DNA of 64,000 bases from Styela clava (GCF_964204865.1 NC_135259.1:4216001-4280000); one strand, 5' to 3'; numbered from the stretch's first letter, positions 47,880-60,630 are shown. The notes: a model not told the origin generated them from the sequence alone. Made by a program: numbers and translations.

Positions 47880-48650
47880 ACTTATCGATCGAAAGTTAGG
47901 GGATCCCCTAGAACAGAAACTGCGATTTCGATTCGAAAAATTCTGCAAACCCGAACTGAATTGTTTTGAATAGTTTTCAGCCAATATCAAAAATGTAGAA
48001 AACAATAGCCAACTCCCCATGTCGTCGATGAAATACAACTACTCGAGGAAATACTTTTATGAAGAATTCTGCAAATCCGAACTGAATTGTTTCGATTAGT
48101 TTCCAGCCAATAGCCTATTTACCAATCCTATATTTGTGTCAAATACAACGGCGCTAACCCGGGTTGCGACGGCTATTCAAACACAGCCTAGCGATATTTT
48201 GGTGAGGAATTCTGCAACCCCGAACCTGATAGAGGGATATGGACATTGCTTAAACTTTAAAGAGTAATTATAAGTAACGAGATACGATTTCGCGGCGTGT
48301 AACCTTCGCTCTGACTCAATAGCGTGAAAAATTTCTCGAAAGAAACTTGCGCATCGCGACGACGTCAAAGTTGCAAAAGAGATAGGGACAATGCTTAAGG
48401 ATTAATCACGAGATACGATCTCTCGCTTTGTAAAAATCCAGATGTTTTCATCACTAATTGATTAATAACTCGCTAATTATACGACATAATTCATCCAAAA
48501 TCAATAGGCTACTGGTCCGAGATATGATGAATGCACATGCTGAATTTGGAGCAGATTCAACCACGCCTTCGTGAGATATCGCGTGCATCTAACAGACAGA
48601 CATACAGACAAATACCTATCAACATACTTACCGATTAAAATCGATAAGTA
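47880..48650. repeat. Inserted repeat with terminal GACA-rich segment
   Basis: It begins ATCGATCGAAAGTTAGGGGA and contains two related blocks GAATTCTGCAAAnCCGAACTGAATTG (47940 and 48065). It ends with ACAGACAGACATACAGACAAA and CGATAAGTAA. Its start and middle match 20990-21140. The sequence on either side (AAGCATTTTATCTGCCAGG at 48651, flank match to 12170 and 41392) shows that it is an insertion in the 3' flank of copy 5. No coding frame is recognisable. Confidence 0.5.
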
Positions 48651-51261
48651 ATAAGCATTTTATCTGCCAGGCTGCAACTATTAGTTTTTGAAGCAATTCA
48701 ACGAAGTGACATCAGTAACTCCACAACGATCACATGTTTTTTTTGTATTAATTGGATATCATATTCCAACATTATTTTCTCTTCATTTCATTTATCACGC
48801 TTATCCATGAACCTTGACACAATATTTTATAGCTCAACTTTTATTTTTATAAATTTCATTCATTTTATGGCGCCATTTTTATTTGAAATATAGTTCCACG
48901 ATCCGGCATATATAGTTTACATGATGCGAATGAATTTCCTCCTACGCTACTGGCTGATAGCGACTCACCTACGCCATGGAACAGTTTTCTTTTTTTCTTT
49001 CTTGCAAAAAATACATTTCGAATATTATCCATATTAGTTTGTTTGTGCAAAGCAAACCCAATACTACACAGGAAAAAGAAATCAGACGCGCATCTCATTC
49101 ATTTTTTTGTTTGACCTGCCAATCACAACCCGTTCTAAGTCACCGACTTCGCAATCTGATTTTTGTTTTATCCACCTTGGTGACTAATTATTTTGTTGTT
49201 TTAGCTACTTTCGTTAACAAACTTGACAAACCCATATTTACCTTTCTTTTCTGCCCTAATTACTATTCAATTCCCTATTTTTTTTATTTTGTAAAGTAAA
49301 ATTTACAGCTTTAAACCTGAATAAATATTTCGATTCGAATATGCAGCGTGTCCTAAAATGCCCGATCCTTCTTATCATTGATTGTATGTGATGTGCAACC
49401 GCGTCCATCATACAAAGCTTTTTAAGTCTTCTAAAACTAACCCCCAACTTCACTCCAACGCGGGAAGTATATCAAAGACACTTTTATATTTTAATTGTAT
49501 TCATTGACTTTCAATTCAAACGAATACATTTGTCCGTTTAAATGTCCTTGGATCAATATTCTTTAGAACACCCACATTGTGGCACCTGAAAAAAAAATAA
49601 TATTATACTGTATATTTTATATACCAATTTTGTTATGTATTAATCTATTATCATTTTGTATTTAAATTTGTATTACATCTTGCCATAATTCAATTGTTTA
49701 TACTTTTCAATTAGAGAGAATTTACATACAAGTTGAAGCAGGAGTATTACTATAGTATTCATTTTCTGCGATAAAATTAGGCGAAAGTTGAACAAATTCA
49801 ATCAAATATACATATGTTCTTAGTGCGATGATAAACAAAAATAATGATAAAAATAAGTTAACATTTACTTCATAGTGATTGCCCTCGTATTCGTGATACA
49901 CGATCCTATTTCTGCATTTGCAGGATTCTCCACATCTCTCAGGTTCTGAACTGGGACTTAAAAATAAAACAAAGGAGAAAATTTGTGGAAATACATGATT
50001 GAGGTTTATTTTGCGACTATTGTACACACTCAATTTTTAGGAGTAACTTATCTACGGCTCGAAGCAATTCAAAAACAAATCTCTGGAAATAATTGATAGA
50101 ACTGTCGAAATTAAACGTTTGATTTGAACTAATTAGATTTGTTCGACATATTTGTTCTCGTTCAAGAAACTTCGAAATCCTATATTTTTGTCGTATAGAA
50201 ATAATCGAGATATTCCAGGATCATGGCACCATCTACTCAAATCCTATCTTTGATTGTCTCAGAATAATGTGCTTACAACTTAAACGTTTCGTTTTCAGCA
50301 CCTTCTCAATGTAATAAAATTTATTTAAAAACGTAAAAAGGTAATAACGTTCTAGTGCAGGTGTTCTCAAACTTTTGATAATATGCCCGGAAAAGGGTCG
50401 ACTATTGTTAATCGAGCCGCACAATATGTAAACATGAGTCATTTGTAGTTGACTTGCTTTCATTTACCTCTACAATATTAAGCCATTTATCCACCGTAAG
50501 GGATAATCATAATGCCGTTTTCACCCTCGAAATACAAGTAATCACGTTTCTTATAAACATGCCTACGCTGTTAAACACAATCTACAAAACACAAACTTAC
50601 TGGTTACTGGAAATGCAACAGATTATACGACGTTGCAACAGGAAAAGAGCAAATACTGACTAACATGTGTGAATGATAATCGAGCAGTTGCCAGATGCTT
50701 CCAGTCAAAAATAGCCAAAAATCTTATTTAAATTCATCATTGCTAGTTTATCAATTTTTTGTATTTATAGAATAAAAAATTAAAGAGAGTTAAACTACTA
50801 AACCTTTTCTAATAAGATTCAATAAAATCTAGAAATAAATCTAAATTTCACATATAAATTATATTAACGCTGTACATTTTATACTTGACAAACATATTAA
50901 TAAAGTAGTGTCGAAATGTAGAAACAAGGCGGTAATTAAAATTTGGCATTATTCATTGGAACTTATAATCTCTTATTTGAATTAACGCAACGTTGCCACA
51001 TTTTGACGCTATCGTTGTCAAATTTTATTATTGCCATCAATTGGCATATAGATAATTATTTTTTCACCAGGACAATGCCGGGAACAACATAAATTTAGCA
51101 AAACGATTTATTGGTTTTTGCCTCCCAATAGTCCTTAAAATAACTCAATAAATCATGCCGTTATTCAAGTGAGTAGACGAGCATTAAAAAATACTTTTTA
51201 CTTGCATTCCGCACAAAATTTACAATTTTTTGATGAGAATTGCAAGAATCAGAACTTTGGC

Positions 51262-51455
51262 GCTCAAGAAGGGTTAGGGTTACGCCATACCTTTATTTCA
51301 ATTTTCCGTATTTTAGTTCTATTACGAGTTCGGTAAATAGCCAAGTGACTCCCGTAGTATTTGTACCTAAAATTATAACCTAACCCTAACCTGGTACACA
51401 TACGACGTTCCGGTGTCCGCCATCTTGGTGCACAAACTTATGGAGTACCGAACTT
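51262..51455. mobile_element. Miniature inverted-repeat transposon in intron 2 of copy 5
   Basis: Related in reverse orientation to 24496-24702: GTTCGGTAAATAGCCAAGTG, CTCCCGTAGTA, CCTAACCTGGTACACATACGAC and CGCCATCTTGGTGCACAAACTT. The left end is less well defined (GGGTTAGGGTTACGCC near 51270). It is non-coding. Confidence 0.55.
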
Positions 51456-51935
51456 TGTATGAACTTCGCATAATTATACTTACAGGCAACAAGTAGCTGG
51501 TACCCTTATTTCCCTCCCTGTTGGATCCTTTCTGATCACATCACAAAGATACCGCATGCATTCCTTCTCCCCTTCACACGGAGAGTACCAATCAATAATA
51601 CTGAAAAAATAATTAAAATTAGGATTGTGTCAATTGGGGATATTTTATTATTTTTTAGAGTTATGCGGTGAAAATTAATGATGATATGGATGAAAAATAT
51701 ATTTCACTAAATTGAACTAAATTAACAACTAGAAACCCAAGAATATTTTTGTACAGTAAATATACAACAAAATACAAACAAATTTCGATTACAATTCTTG
51801 CATATTTGTAATTGCTTCTCGAGCAAATAAATGAATTTTTTTTTAAATAAGTTTCGCAAAAAGTATTGTATATAGAACATAACAAGATAAATGTTTGGTT
51901 TCTCATTTTGTGTATTTATATGTGACCGAATAATC

Positions 51936-52664
51936 AAGTGGGCCACGAAGCAGTTCAAGGGGGGCCACGACACAAGGCTAATAATTTATTATGAAGCGAC
52001 TAAGTTTGCATACTTTTCATTTGAAAGAAAAATTCCCGTTCACCTCAGTTTTATTATCTCAGTCACAAGGTGTATTTACTTTCTTGTGTGTGCGAATTGT
52101 TTGATCATAATGGAATTTTGAATATATTAATCAGAATAGTTTGTTAGTAGGCCATCTAACCTGTAGACGGGCAGTTTCGCTAGAGTGCGAGGTCACCGTC
52201 GATATTATATTATTACTGCAGAAGACTTTATGTAAGTTCCCAATGCCCAAAATACGAAAATGGAACGAAAGTTACGTTGGCTTTGGTTTTGTTGATGACA
52301 TCGCTGCCGATGTATGCTAACACGTTCGCTTTGAAATCAAGCGAGGAAGACTTTTCGAGTTTCTGTATATCCCTTTGCGATTCTTACCTACTACGTAGTA
52401 AGAAAGCTTCTTCATTGCTAGTTCAATTTGCCACAACCTATCTGTGCGAATCTATTTTTTCTGATCTTGTTACCAACAAAGCAAAATCTAGGAACCGTCC
52501 CGATGTTGACAGTGACCATTGCCTGGCTATATCAAAGACGGTGCCTAATATAAGGAATCTAGTTAGACAGTCCCAAGCGCAAGATTCACATTGATTGTTT
52601 ACTAAAAAGCTTTGACTTTTTTGCCCGTGGTTTGTAAAGTAAAGTAGAAGATTGAGAACCACTG
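51936..52664 (+). mobile_element. hAT transposon remnant with transposase C-terminus
   Basis: This insertion lies in intron 1 of copy 5. Frame 52277-52594 encodes about 105 residues that match the C-terminal dimerisation region of hAT transposases of the Charlie/ZBED5-like type: F-x-TTYLCES-x-FS-x-L, K-x-RNR-x-D-V-x-x-D-x-x-LA-x-S-x-x-x-PNI. There is no N-terminal catalytic domain, so the enzyme is a fragment. The right terminus is TTGAGAACCACTG (52652-52664). The left part (51936-51970) has GGGCCACGA and GGGGGGCCACGAC, typical of subterminal hAT sequence. Confidence 0.75.
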
Positions 52665-53198
52665 TCATAGGGATTGGTGAACAGCAACCATCCTAAAATG
52701 CAACGAGTATTTTTGCTATATAGATCAATATTACGTTAGTTGTTTTATATTCCTTAGTTTGCTTGTTGTACAAGGAAGTTTTCAATATAGGAAAGCGATT
52801 AATAAAGATATAGTTACGTAAAAACAATTATGCAAAACACGAGGAAAGTGTGAATAATGCAAAAGCTAAAAAATACTTACGTCGGCCGACATTTGCACAA
52901 TTGACAGTACACCAAGCTAGCAAACCCTAAAATGAGTAAAGCCCCAAAAAGGCATTGTATTCGTTTTGTATCTGTAATAAATTTCACGTATTTACTTATA
53001 AAGATTGTCAACTTCTTTAGAAAACTATTACAATATCATCTTCATCATGTTTTGATAAGAAGAAAGCGGACGTCTAATTTATAAATATAAAGTTTGGACA
53101 ATCAGGATTGGGTAGTCAGTCGCTCGAAAGTTTTGAGGTCTATTTCAATATATACAGCAAAAGTAAATTGTGGCGTCAATATGAAAATATTATCAATT

Positions 53199-53570
53199 CG
53201 AGTTCCTTTCGTTGAAATAAAATTATGGTACATAAAGTCTAGTTTCTCTGGTAAATTCAGTTATTAATTTATGTTTTGTTACATCATATTAACTAAGTCT
53301 TTTTGCGTCACATCACGCAAATAATAGTACATTTGTAACGTGTATTAGATGTTTCCCCGACCTTTAACCACATGAATATCCATTCTATAACTTTTCAATA
53401 ATAGGATTTGTATTGAATTGCTATGGATACTATTTTAATTTTACACAAACATATTTCATTTCTTCCCAGTTCAGTGCAGTTCTGTAAACGTCCGCGTCGT
53501 GTTGTGAATATATTACATTTTTGCGAATTAGGTTCGTTCCGGTTGTTACGATTTTTCCAGCTCATCACTG
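53199..53570. mobile_element. Truncated copy of the 45101-45536 hAT-type element
   Basis: It retains the right-hand 370 bp, ending CAGCTCATCACTG followed by GTTTCAAG, but its left end is deleted together with the adjoining palindrome-arm start. The left junction is at ATCAATTC|GAGTTCC. Sharing this insertion with unit 4 shows that units 4 and 5 derive from one ancestor that already carried it. Confidence 0.7.
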
Positions 53571-53939
53571 GTTTCAAGTATATCAGTGCGAAAGTTATAT
53601 GACCTCGCAACACTGTCTAAATCTGTTTGAGATTACAAGTCTACTGCAAACTATTGTGAATTTAATCATGTTATAATAAATAAGCTATCGTGGAGAATCA
53701 AATATATCGACATGATCGAATATATATGAATAATTGAATTTGCTAGTATATATTGCCACATCTTTTCGATTAATCTCCGAAACATAACAAGTGTTTTTGA
53801 TACAACTATTCGCTAAAAATGAAACAGGTTTGCGCGTTGATGCCTTTTGTCCGAGCATGTCTTTATGGTAACTCATTATAACATATTTGCAATTTGTTGT
53901 TTCAAATTCTTGGCTTTCCAATTTCTTATGCCAGAAAAC

Positions 53940-55065
53940 CGCTATTAAGCGTTCTCAACATGCAGAGGTAAGATCCGTGATAAAAAAAAAAAAAATTCAA
54001 GATTGAAATGATTTGCACGTAAGAACCACTCCTGTCCTGTTTGATGCAGTAAACAAATGTGACATGCCTTCAAGCGTTTATCGTTTCTTCCCTCGCCACT
54101 ACACATATTATTGATAATAGGCCACGTCTCGTCAATCGATCTCATGTGTTGTATACAAAGCCTTTCTTTGCTGTACTTTCAATATATTGGGTTGTATGTT
54201 TGGTCTTTCTGTCCTTAGCATACCCCTGCTGTAGTCTATGGACATTTTTCGCTCATTGGCTTCTTTCCAGATGTCTTCATATAAGTCAATCAATCATGGA
54301 TGAACGATTTATGATAACCGGGGCCCCTGTTTCGGAAAACCGAGTCCATATTTGCCGCTTTCAGAGAGACGGTGGTCTTTGATCCTTGAGGAATTAAACC
54401 AGACGTATCAATGGTAAAACTACCCAAATGAGTTACATTCGACTATTTCTATAATTTCTTAAATTGTGACTGGACTTAAAATTTTATATTTTCATGGATT
54501 TTTTACTTTACAAAAGACATGACATTTATTACCATTCTATTTAGTTTAAATATCAAGAGTTGTTTACAATGAAAACGTAAGCCAATTGATGAGGACTATT
54601 CTTCCTAATAAATATGCGACTGTACCGATTATAAAAATTAATATGTCGTCAAGGACCGAGCATTTTGAAGCACTGTTTACATACTTTCACTCTGTTGTTT
54701 TTTTCAAAATAGGAACGAAATAATCAGCTGTTCCTTGAATTTAATTGCTGTTGTATCACAACCAAACAATTACAGATGGTTTGCTGTTCTCTGTGGTCAC
54801 ATTTAAAATCTCTGCTGCCACCATGCGACTAAGTAGTGATCAGTCTTGAATTTTTGAATGTGACAATGTTACAATTGATTGACCACAAATGGTGTCGCAG
54901 ATGGAAGCTCTTGGGCTCAACCCTAAAAAATTACGTTTCGTTCAAGATGGCAGCTACTTGCATATCAAGGGTTTCTTGTTTGAAGTAATGTTTTGAGTGG
55001 AGAGATGAAACGCCCAATAAAATGTAAACTGGAAAGATTTCGATTTTCCTGAAAATATTTTATTT
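53940..55065. repeat. Duplicated block, near-identical to 45870-46975
   Basis: Second copy of the recent duplication. Identity ends at about 55065, after CCTGAAAATATTTTA, where the two copies diverge into unrelated sequence. This marks the right edge of the amplified peptide cluster. Confidence 0.7.
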
Positions 55066-56770
55066 TTTTCCATTTTTTCAATGTTTTTGTTATATAAATT
55101 AATTATAGCAATTCGTCAATCATAAATTCTAGCCATAGCAACAAAAAGATTCAACGCAAGTATTGTCAAAATCAATATACATTGTCTGAAGTATGAAAAA
55201 ACATTATCTAGACAAGGTCTGTGTATTCATTAATACAGCTGTCTGGGACGCCCCATAAAACTTTTCAACAATTTATCACAGCAAATTTATTTTAAATAAA
55301 AACTTTTTAAAATGGAATCTGTATATATGGGTCCCCGTAAGCACATGTAATTTGACACCAATGCGACACAGTCCTCTTGATGTATAATGTAAAAACCTAT
55401 AATATATATGGGGCTAATTCATTGCTGCTCTAAATTAATATTATGCAAACATCCACACTAATTGTACGAGAGGTATTATATAAATATAATTCCTCTTCCT
55501 GGATATGTTATTGAATGTTTTCAAATCCCATTTGCATGATTTTTTTACAGGAGCATCAAACTTATTCTTATTCGGTGAAAAATTTCATGATCTATATAAA
55601 CCTGGCGGATAAGGGATGCTATTTATTTTGTAAGTCATGAATGAGATGAAATCCACTCATTGGTAAAACATAAGGTTTGCTGTAACATCAAAGCAAAAAT
55701 GGTTGGGTTGGGTTTTGTTTGTCTTTTTGACATCAAATTTCTATGCGTTTAATTACTGCATATCCATTCAGAAAAATCATTGTTTAAAGCAATATTATAT
55801 TAGAAGTTACATGTTCCTCATTACAAATGGTTACTTTAAAGTATATATATCAAATGAGACTTCCTTACGTGACTATGTAAGTGACTTCAATAGTGATTTT
55901 GTAAAGTAATTTTACTTTTAAATTACTGAAAAATTTCTTTATGTTTCTTAATTCTTTAAGCTTTTGTCATGCGAATTATACGCCGCAGACTTGAAAATCA
56001 TAATATTGGGCAGCATTATGAAAGCGGAGGAAATAAGCAATTCTAGTGGATCATATTGTAATTACGTAATGTCTCGTTTCGGTGGCTTGAGACAGTTTAC
56101 GAAGCGCTGCGGTACTTTATTACTTGCTAAATGTGATGCATTGCATTCGTTGAAAGAAAAATATATTATTGATAATTGTATCTATTTTCTCTTTTATTGG
56201 CGATATCTGTAAACAAACAGATAAGTATTCAATCTAGATGATTGCACAAAATGTTGTCGTAAAATTTACTTTCGTTCGATTATAAATATACGCTACGCTA
56301 CGGCTTTGTAGCGTCCTCCTCCGTTTTCACACACAAAAAAAAAATCAGGAGGTTAACTCAGACTAACATACAAGCCTTGTTAATTAGAAGATAACTAAAA
56401 ATGAAAGAGGACAGGGCCCAATAAAAGTTGTGAATTCAATGAACGCATCGTTTCCTGTATACGTATATTCGAACTAGTGCAATGTGGGGCAAGTATTTCC
56501 TATTCCTCGAATTAAATAACTTCCAATCTTATATGTTAATCTTCGGAAGGATGACAATGATTCTTCAACTGTTTCGTTATGTTCACACAAAAAACTCCAC
56601 ATGCGATATCCTGATCTGCTTATAGCTTTCAGCTGTGTAGGTGAATGAATGAAGATTCTTGTTTTCATTCGTTATCTTTTTGGTAAAGTAAGTAGTATTA
56701 ATTACAGGCACTGCCAATCAGTCGTATAGAAATCCTAAAAGTATATCCACAGTAGAACAAGCACTTCCTT
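55066..56770. other. Unique AT-rich sequence, no convincing gene
   Basis: One stretch deserves note: after an acceptor-like TTCTTAATTCTTTAAG at 55961 a + strand frame stays open to 56212, with less AT-biased codons (CELYAADLK, GGLRQFTKRCG). It has no matching donor or domain, so it is not called as a gene. The frame at 56474-56668 (-) is similarly unsupported. Confidence 0.4.
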
Positions 56771-56774
56771 GGAC

Positions 56775-56930
56775 GCTCCAGAAGTATGTGTACCAATATG
56801 GAGGTAACTAGTTTTGTTTGCTTACTTTACATCAACACAAACAGTCCCCGAACTCGTAATAAAATTATAATAAGAAAAACCGGAATAAAATTATGCCCTA
56901 ACCCCAACCTGGTACACATACTATGAGAGT
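56775..56930. mobile_element. Miniature transposon copy, diverged
   Basis: CTCCAGAAGTATGTGTACCAA at the left and, at the right, CAACCTGGTACACATACTA with CCCCGAACTCGTAATA between them match the element at 24496-24702. The central part is diverged. Confidence 0.55.
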
Positions 56931-59900
56931 ACCCTTCCTTGTGTTACGACGATTTTTCTGATTCATCATCAGATGAATCGTTATTGTTTGATGCTTGGAT
57001 GTGAAAAATTACAGTGATCTAAAATAAAATTTGAAAACCGAAAACAATGAGTCCTACCCGCTGGCTGTTTATCTGAACCCAATTTGTGCATACAGTAAAT
57101 TGGAAATATTGGTTCGTTCTTCCAAAACTCGACTCGGACTAGAAACCGGATAAAGGGCTTTGGCCACAATAATAAGCAAGCCACTGTATCGGCTGCCGAT
57201 TGAATATAAATACCCCAAGTTAAGGCGATGTGATCACCAACCTAGAATGTAGTTTTATAGGTTGTTATTGTTCATATAGCCTATCCAATTATGTGTGATT
57301 TTATTTTAGGTTTGATGCAGTATTGGAAATGGTGCTACCGGAATAATGGAAGTTTGCATAGACGGCTTACTCATATGCGTAGCAAAATACATACAATGAA
57401 CATCTGAAAAGATAGTTCTCATGAGAGTTCTAAAATTTTCTAAAACAGATATTTTCAAAAGAGACAATTATTACGAATAGACATTGACCTGCAGATTTTT
57501 TTTTCATAGATATCTTGTATTTATCGGTATGCGTATTTTATGGGTTTATTCATTAGCAAAGCTATTCATCATAATTTGTATGAATCATTCTTATATAGAT
57601 TAGGAGATTCTCTAACTGACAGTCGTAAACAGTTTTTTTTTCGTTTGCATAGCTTCGATCGTTATCGATCGTTATTAAATGATTCACATCATTATTTCAA
57701 CAAAAATGAATTTAAAACTTAGATTCTATCGAGTGTTACACAGCTTCGGATAGAAAAAAGGCGTTTCGAATTATGTCCACTAAATTTTAATAATATATAT
57801 CAATATTTTAGAATGAGAAGATGATATTGACATTTGCGGTGCTATATAATTAATGAATATTTGGTAAGTATAGTCTCTAATATGTTATTCGGTCTTTTCT
57901 TCACAGTCTCAGTCCGAACAAACCTATGTTTTGGGTTCAATACTTTCCGTTCAATTCGTATCCACCAGACGAATGTGCATATTAAATCCCCAAATATTTT
58001 ATTTACAATGCCAGGAAAAGTCGTCAAATATTGCTAAACTAACAAGCGGACATCGCACTCGAAAGTCTTTTACATTTTTCGAGTTTGCGATGCATTGTTT
58101 TCTCTGTATCAATTGCACTCAAACATACAAACTTGCAAGTCCAACAGCCGCAACAGCTTTTTCAATAAGGTCGTCTTGTTTTATTATATTTAAAAGCATG
58201 AGTTAGTAATTGAAAGAAAGTTTATGAGCAAGGCGCATAATCAATGGACAACTGGCTTCGGAAAAACAACTCACATGAAATGAAAGAAATCCTTGCTTAC
58301 AAGTCAGCATTGTTGTGAATTCCAGGAAACAATTCAGGGGTAGTGTCTACTACAAACGTCGTTATGATAATAAAAAAAAATTATGTAGAAAAAAATGATG
58401 CAAGTGATGGAAAATTTTATCAGAGAGACACTGAGGAAACAGTGACAAAACAAAAAGATTTTGATTTCCATCACACTTGGTGTTTTAATTATAAGGAATA
58501 AATAGCACTTGTTTGTAAGGCAACTGATGACCACAAAAATGTTTGCTATGCGCAAAAATATGCCATAATTACTTTTGAAAAGACATTTCTGGCTCAACAA
58601 TTTCGAGTGAATTAAAATAGCACTCACTTGTAAGTTTGTGTATGACTTAAAATCTTATTTTAGCACATATTTGAACATACATGTGAAGTGGTTTGAGCAA
58701 TTTAAAATATGATAAGCAAATTTCAATTTTCTTTTTAACCAATGACATCTCCATAAATAAATGTACGTTGTCAGTACGTTCACTGTTGTCGTTCCATTTT
58801 CTGTATTTGCCAAGTTCTGAGAAGCAAACATCTGCAGATAAGAGCTACTTTTCATGGTGTCTAAAAAAGAGTACACAAAAGATAAAAGTAAATAGAATTT
58901 ATTGGGTAATTCAAACGACAGACAGTATTAAAATTTTCGAATTTCAAATTCATGTTGCTTTGACTGGCAGTTTCATTTTCAAAACTAAGCTTTTTTAATG
59001 TGGTGAAATCGATCATGCCCTCTAGAAACTCCTTGAGTCAAAGAATATAATGAATGAAACGAGCACCACTTGTTATACGAGGACAAATTTATTTCTTGAA
59101 AGGTCATTGAGCGTTTTAAGAGTCTCACCTAATTCCGCCACACTCCAAGTGTTAGGTACACGATCATTTCAATACGTTGTATTCGTGTTATGAAATGCTG
59201 CTAGGTAACTCTAAAATCTCGACCTTGGTGAATAAATAGAGAGTTAAAATTTGAGCGGACCGTTATAAATATGATGTCACTTTATCGACAAGTACCCTTA
59301 GCATATGATAACTTGGTAATGTTTATTCATAATAAGAAGTAGGTTACACAGCGAGGATTCAAACGCTTCTGAAAGCAAAATCAGAATCTTTAATATTTCA
59401 TCTCGGTGTGAAAAAATGTATGAAAAAGTGGTTCAGTACAACTAATGGAGGTGATGATTCATATCGCGGCAAATACACAAAAATTATTTATCCAGAACTC
59501 GTCATTTGTTTAGGATGACATTTCATCAGACACCGATGAGCTATCGATTATATGCCATTCCGCATCAGCAAAGTAGGCTCTGATCGTCGGCCGACAAACT
59601 GGGCTATCAACTTTCATTTGCAAAACCCATACATGAAAGGCTATACGCATAAGTATTGGACGCCAGTTTCCTGTCTGTGACGTAAGAGATCGTGCCATTG
59701 TGCCGTGCTAGATATATTCATATAGCATAATTATTGAAAACTCTGAAAGGGCAGAGCATATGCTAATCAGTCGCATATTGGGCACTTTTCAAATAGTCGT
59801 TTATTTTGACAGGTCTGAGACAGAATTGAAGCGTTTATAATGCAAATTTATTGTAGAATATAACGTTACTGGTATAAAACTTTTTCAGAAGAAAGAATCA

Positions 59901-60500
59901 GTTACCACGCATGAGCCAGTGATGTTATTTACATCTAATATCAGCCGCCTGCAGTGGCAGATGTTTTACGTGAGAGTGCGATATCGTTGTCAGGCCTAGC
60001 AGCTCTGAGGTTTTAATTTGCTGGCACTTAGAGATAGGATTTCCATAATGAAGCTTGATACGTTGAGAATGTGCCGACATGGCTAAATTACCTTGAAGAG
60101 AGATTAATGGAATACGTGAGACTTGGTCACGGTTATCATATAACCATAATTCCTTTCTACAAAATTTACAGCGAAAATTTTCAGAATTGATTTGCTAATT
60201 AATAACAAGTTTAATAAATTTGCATTTTGGCGATATTGAACGATCCTTCACTAAAAATGTGTCGTACTACTCTGGCCAGCCTGTGCGTAATGCAAAACGA
60301 TTGATACTCGCCTCAATCCGCTAAATAGCCTCGAGTGTCAGAAGAAGGCTTCGTGCATGCATTGAGACACAACATCTGCAGAAATACATATGCGTTGCCT
60401 CTGGTATTTTCCGTGTTCTAAAAATGCGCCCAATCGACATAACTAGCAAATCATGTTAGAAATTGTGCCGCTTACTTACAGTGTGTTTGATTCGAGAGTC
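56931..60500. other. No gene recognised; two weak minus-strand frames
   Basis: 57184-56981 (-) and 59698-59510 (-) encode 67 and 62 residues with fairly balanced composition. The latter begins MARSLTSQTGNWRPILMRI and ends in a Ser-rich acidic tail. Neither has clear splice signals, a signal peptide or a domain I recognise. They might be single exons of an unseen minus-strand gene. Other frames are short and AT-rich. Confidence 0.35.
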
Positions 60501-60517
60501 TTGCTCCGCACTACGAC

Positions 60518-60630
60518 AAATGTATTTGTGTAACGTTTCGTCTGAACGAGGTCAGGCTTCTTCATTGTTGAAATATGCTTGTCTGAAGAAGTCTGACTTC
60601 GGTCAGCCAAAACGTTACAGGAATACATTT
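60518..60630. repeat. Inverted repeat with 47-bp arms
   Basis: The left arm 60518-60564 runs from AAATGTATTTGTGTAACG to GGCTTCTTCA. It pairs with 60584-60630 read in reverse, from AAATGTATTCCTGTAACG to GACTTCTTCA, around a 19-bp loop. The 'GAAGAAGTCTGACTTCGGTC...AAACGTTAC' phrase resembles hairpin-like sequences found near the ends of many animal repetitive elements. The frame at 60463-60771 runs through this repeat and is not a credible gene. Confidence 0.7.

Larger units (their letters stand above)
49553..52955 (-). pseudogene. Twelve-cysteine peptide, copy 5, with frameshift in the signal exon
   Basis: Exons 51600-51484, 49956-49869 and 49585-49553 are intact, with correct phases and splice sites. 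They encode the full cysteine framework after the first CxC (C-x5-C-x4-C-x17-CC-x8-C-x3-C-x-C-x18-C-x-C, last exon VPQCGCSKEY). Exon 1 (52955-52881) is 75 nt instead of 80: five bases just after the ATG are missing compared with copy 4. Reading from that ATG therefore reaches a TAG after 12 codons, and no other ATG opens the signal-peptide frame. The donor, leader acceptor and TATA region are preserved. The allele is thus probably null, yet the rest of the gene is undecayed, which points to a recent lesion or an assembly error. Exon 2 has two extra residues before its first Cys. Confidence 0.75.

Noticed and set aside
54059..54382. 107-codon open frame on the + strand
   Set aside because: The near-identical block at 45870-46975 breaks this frame; there is no domain and no splice context.
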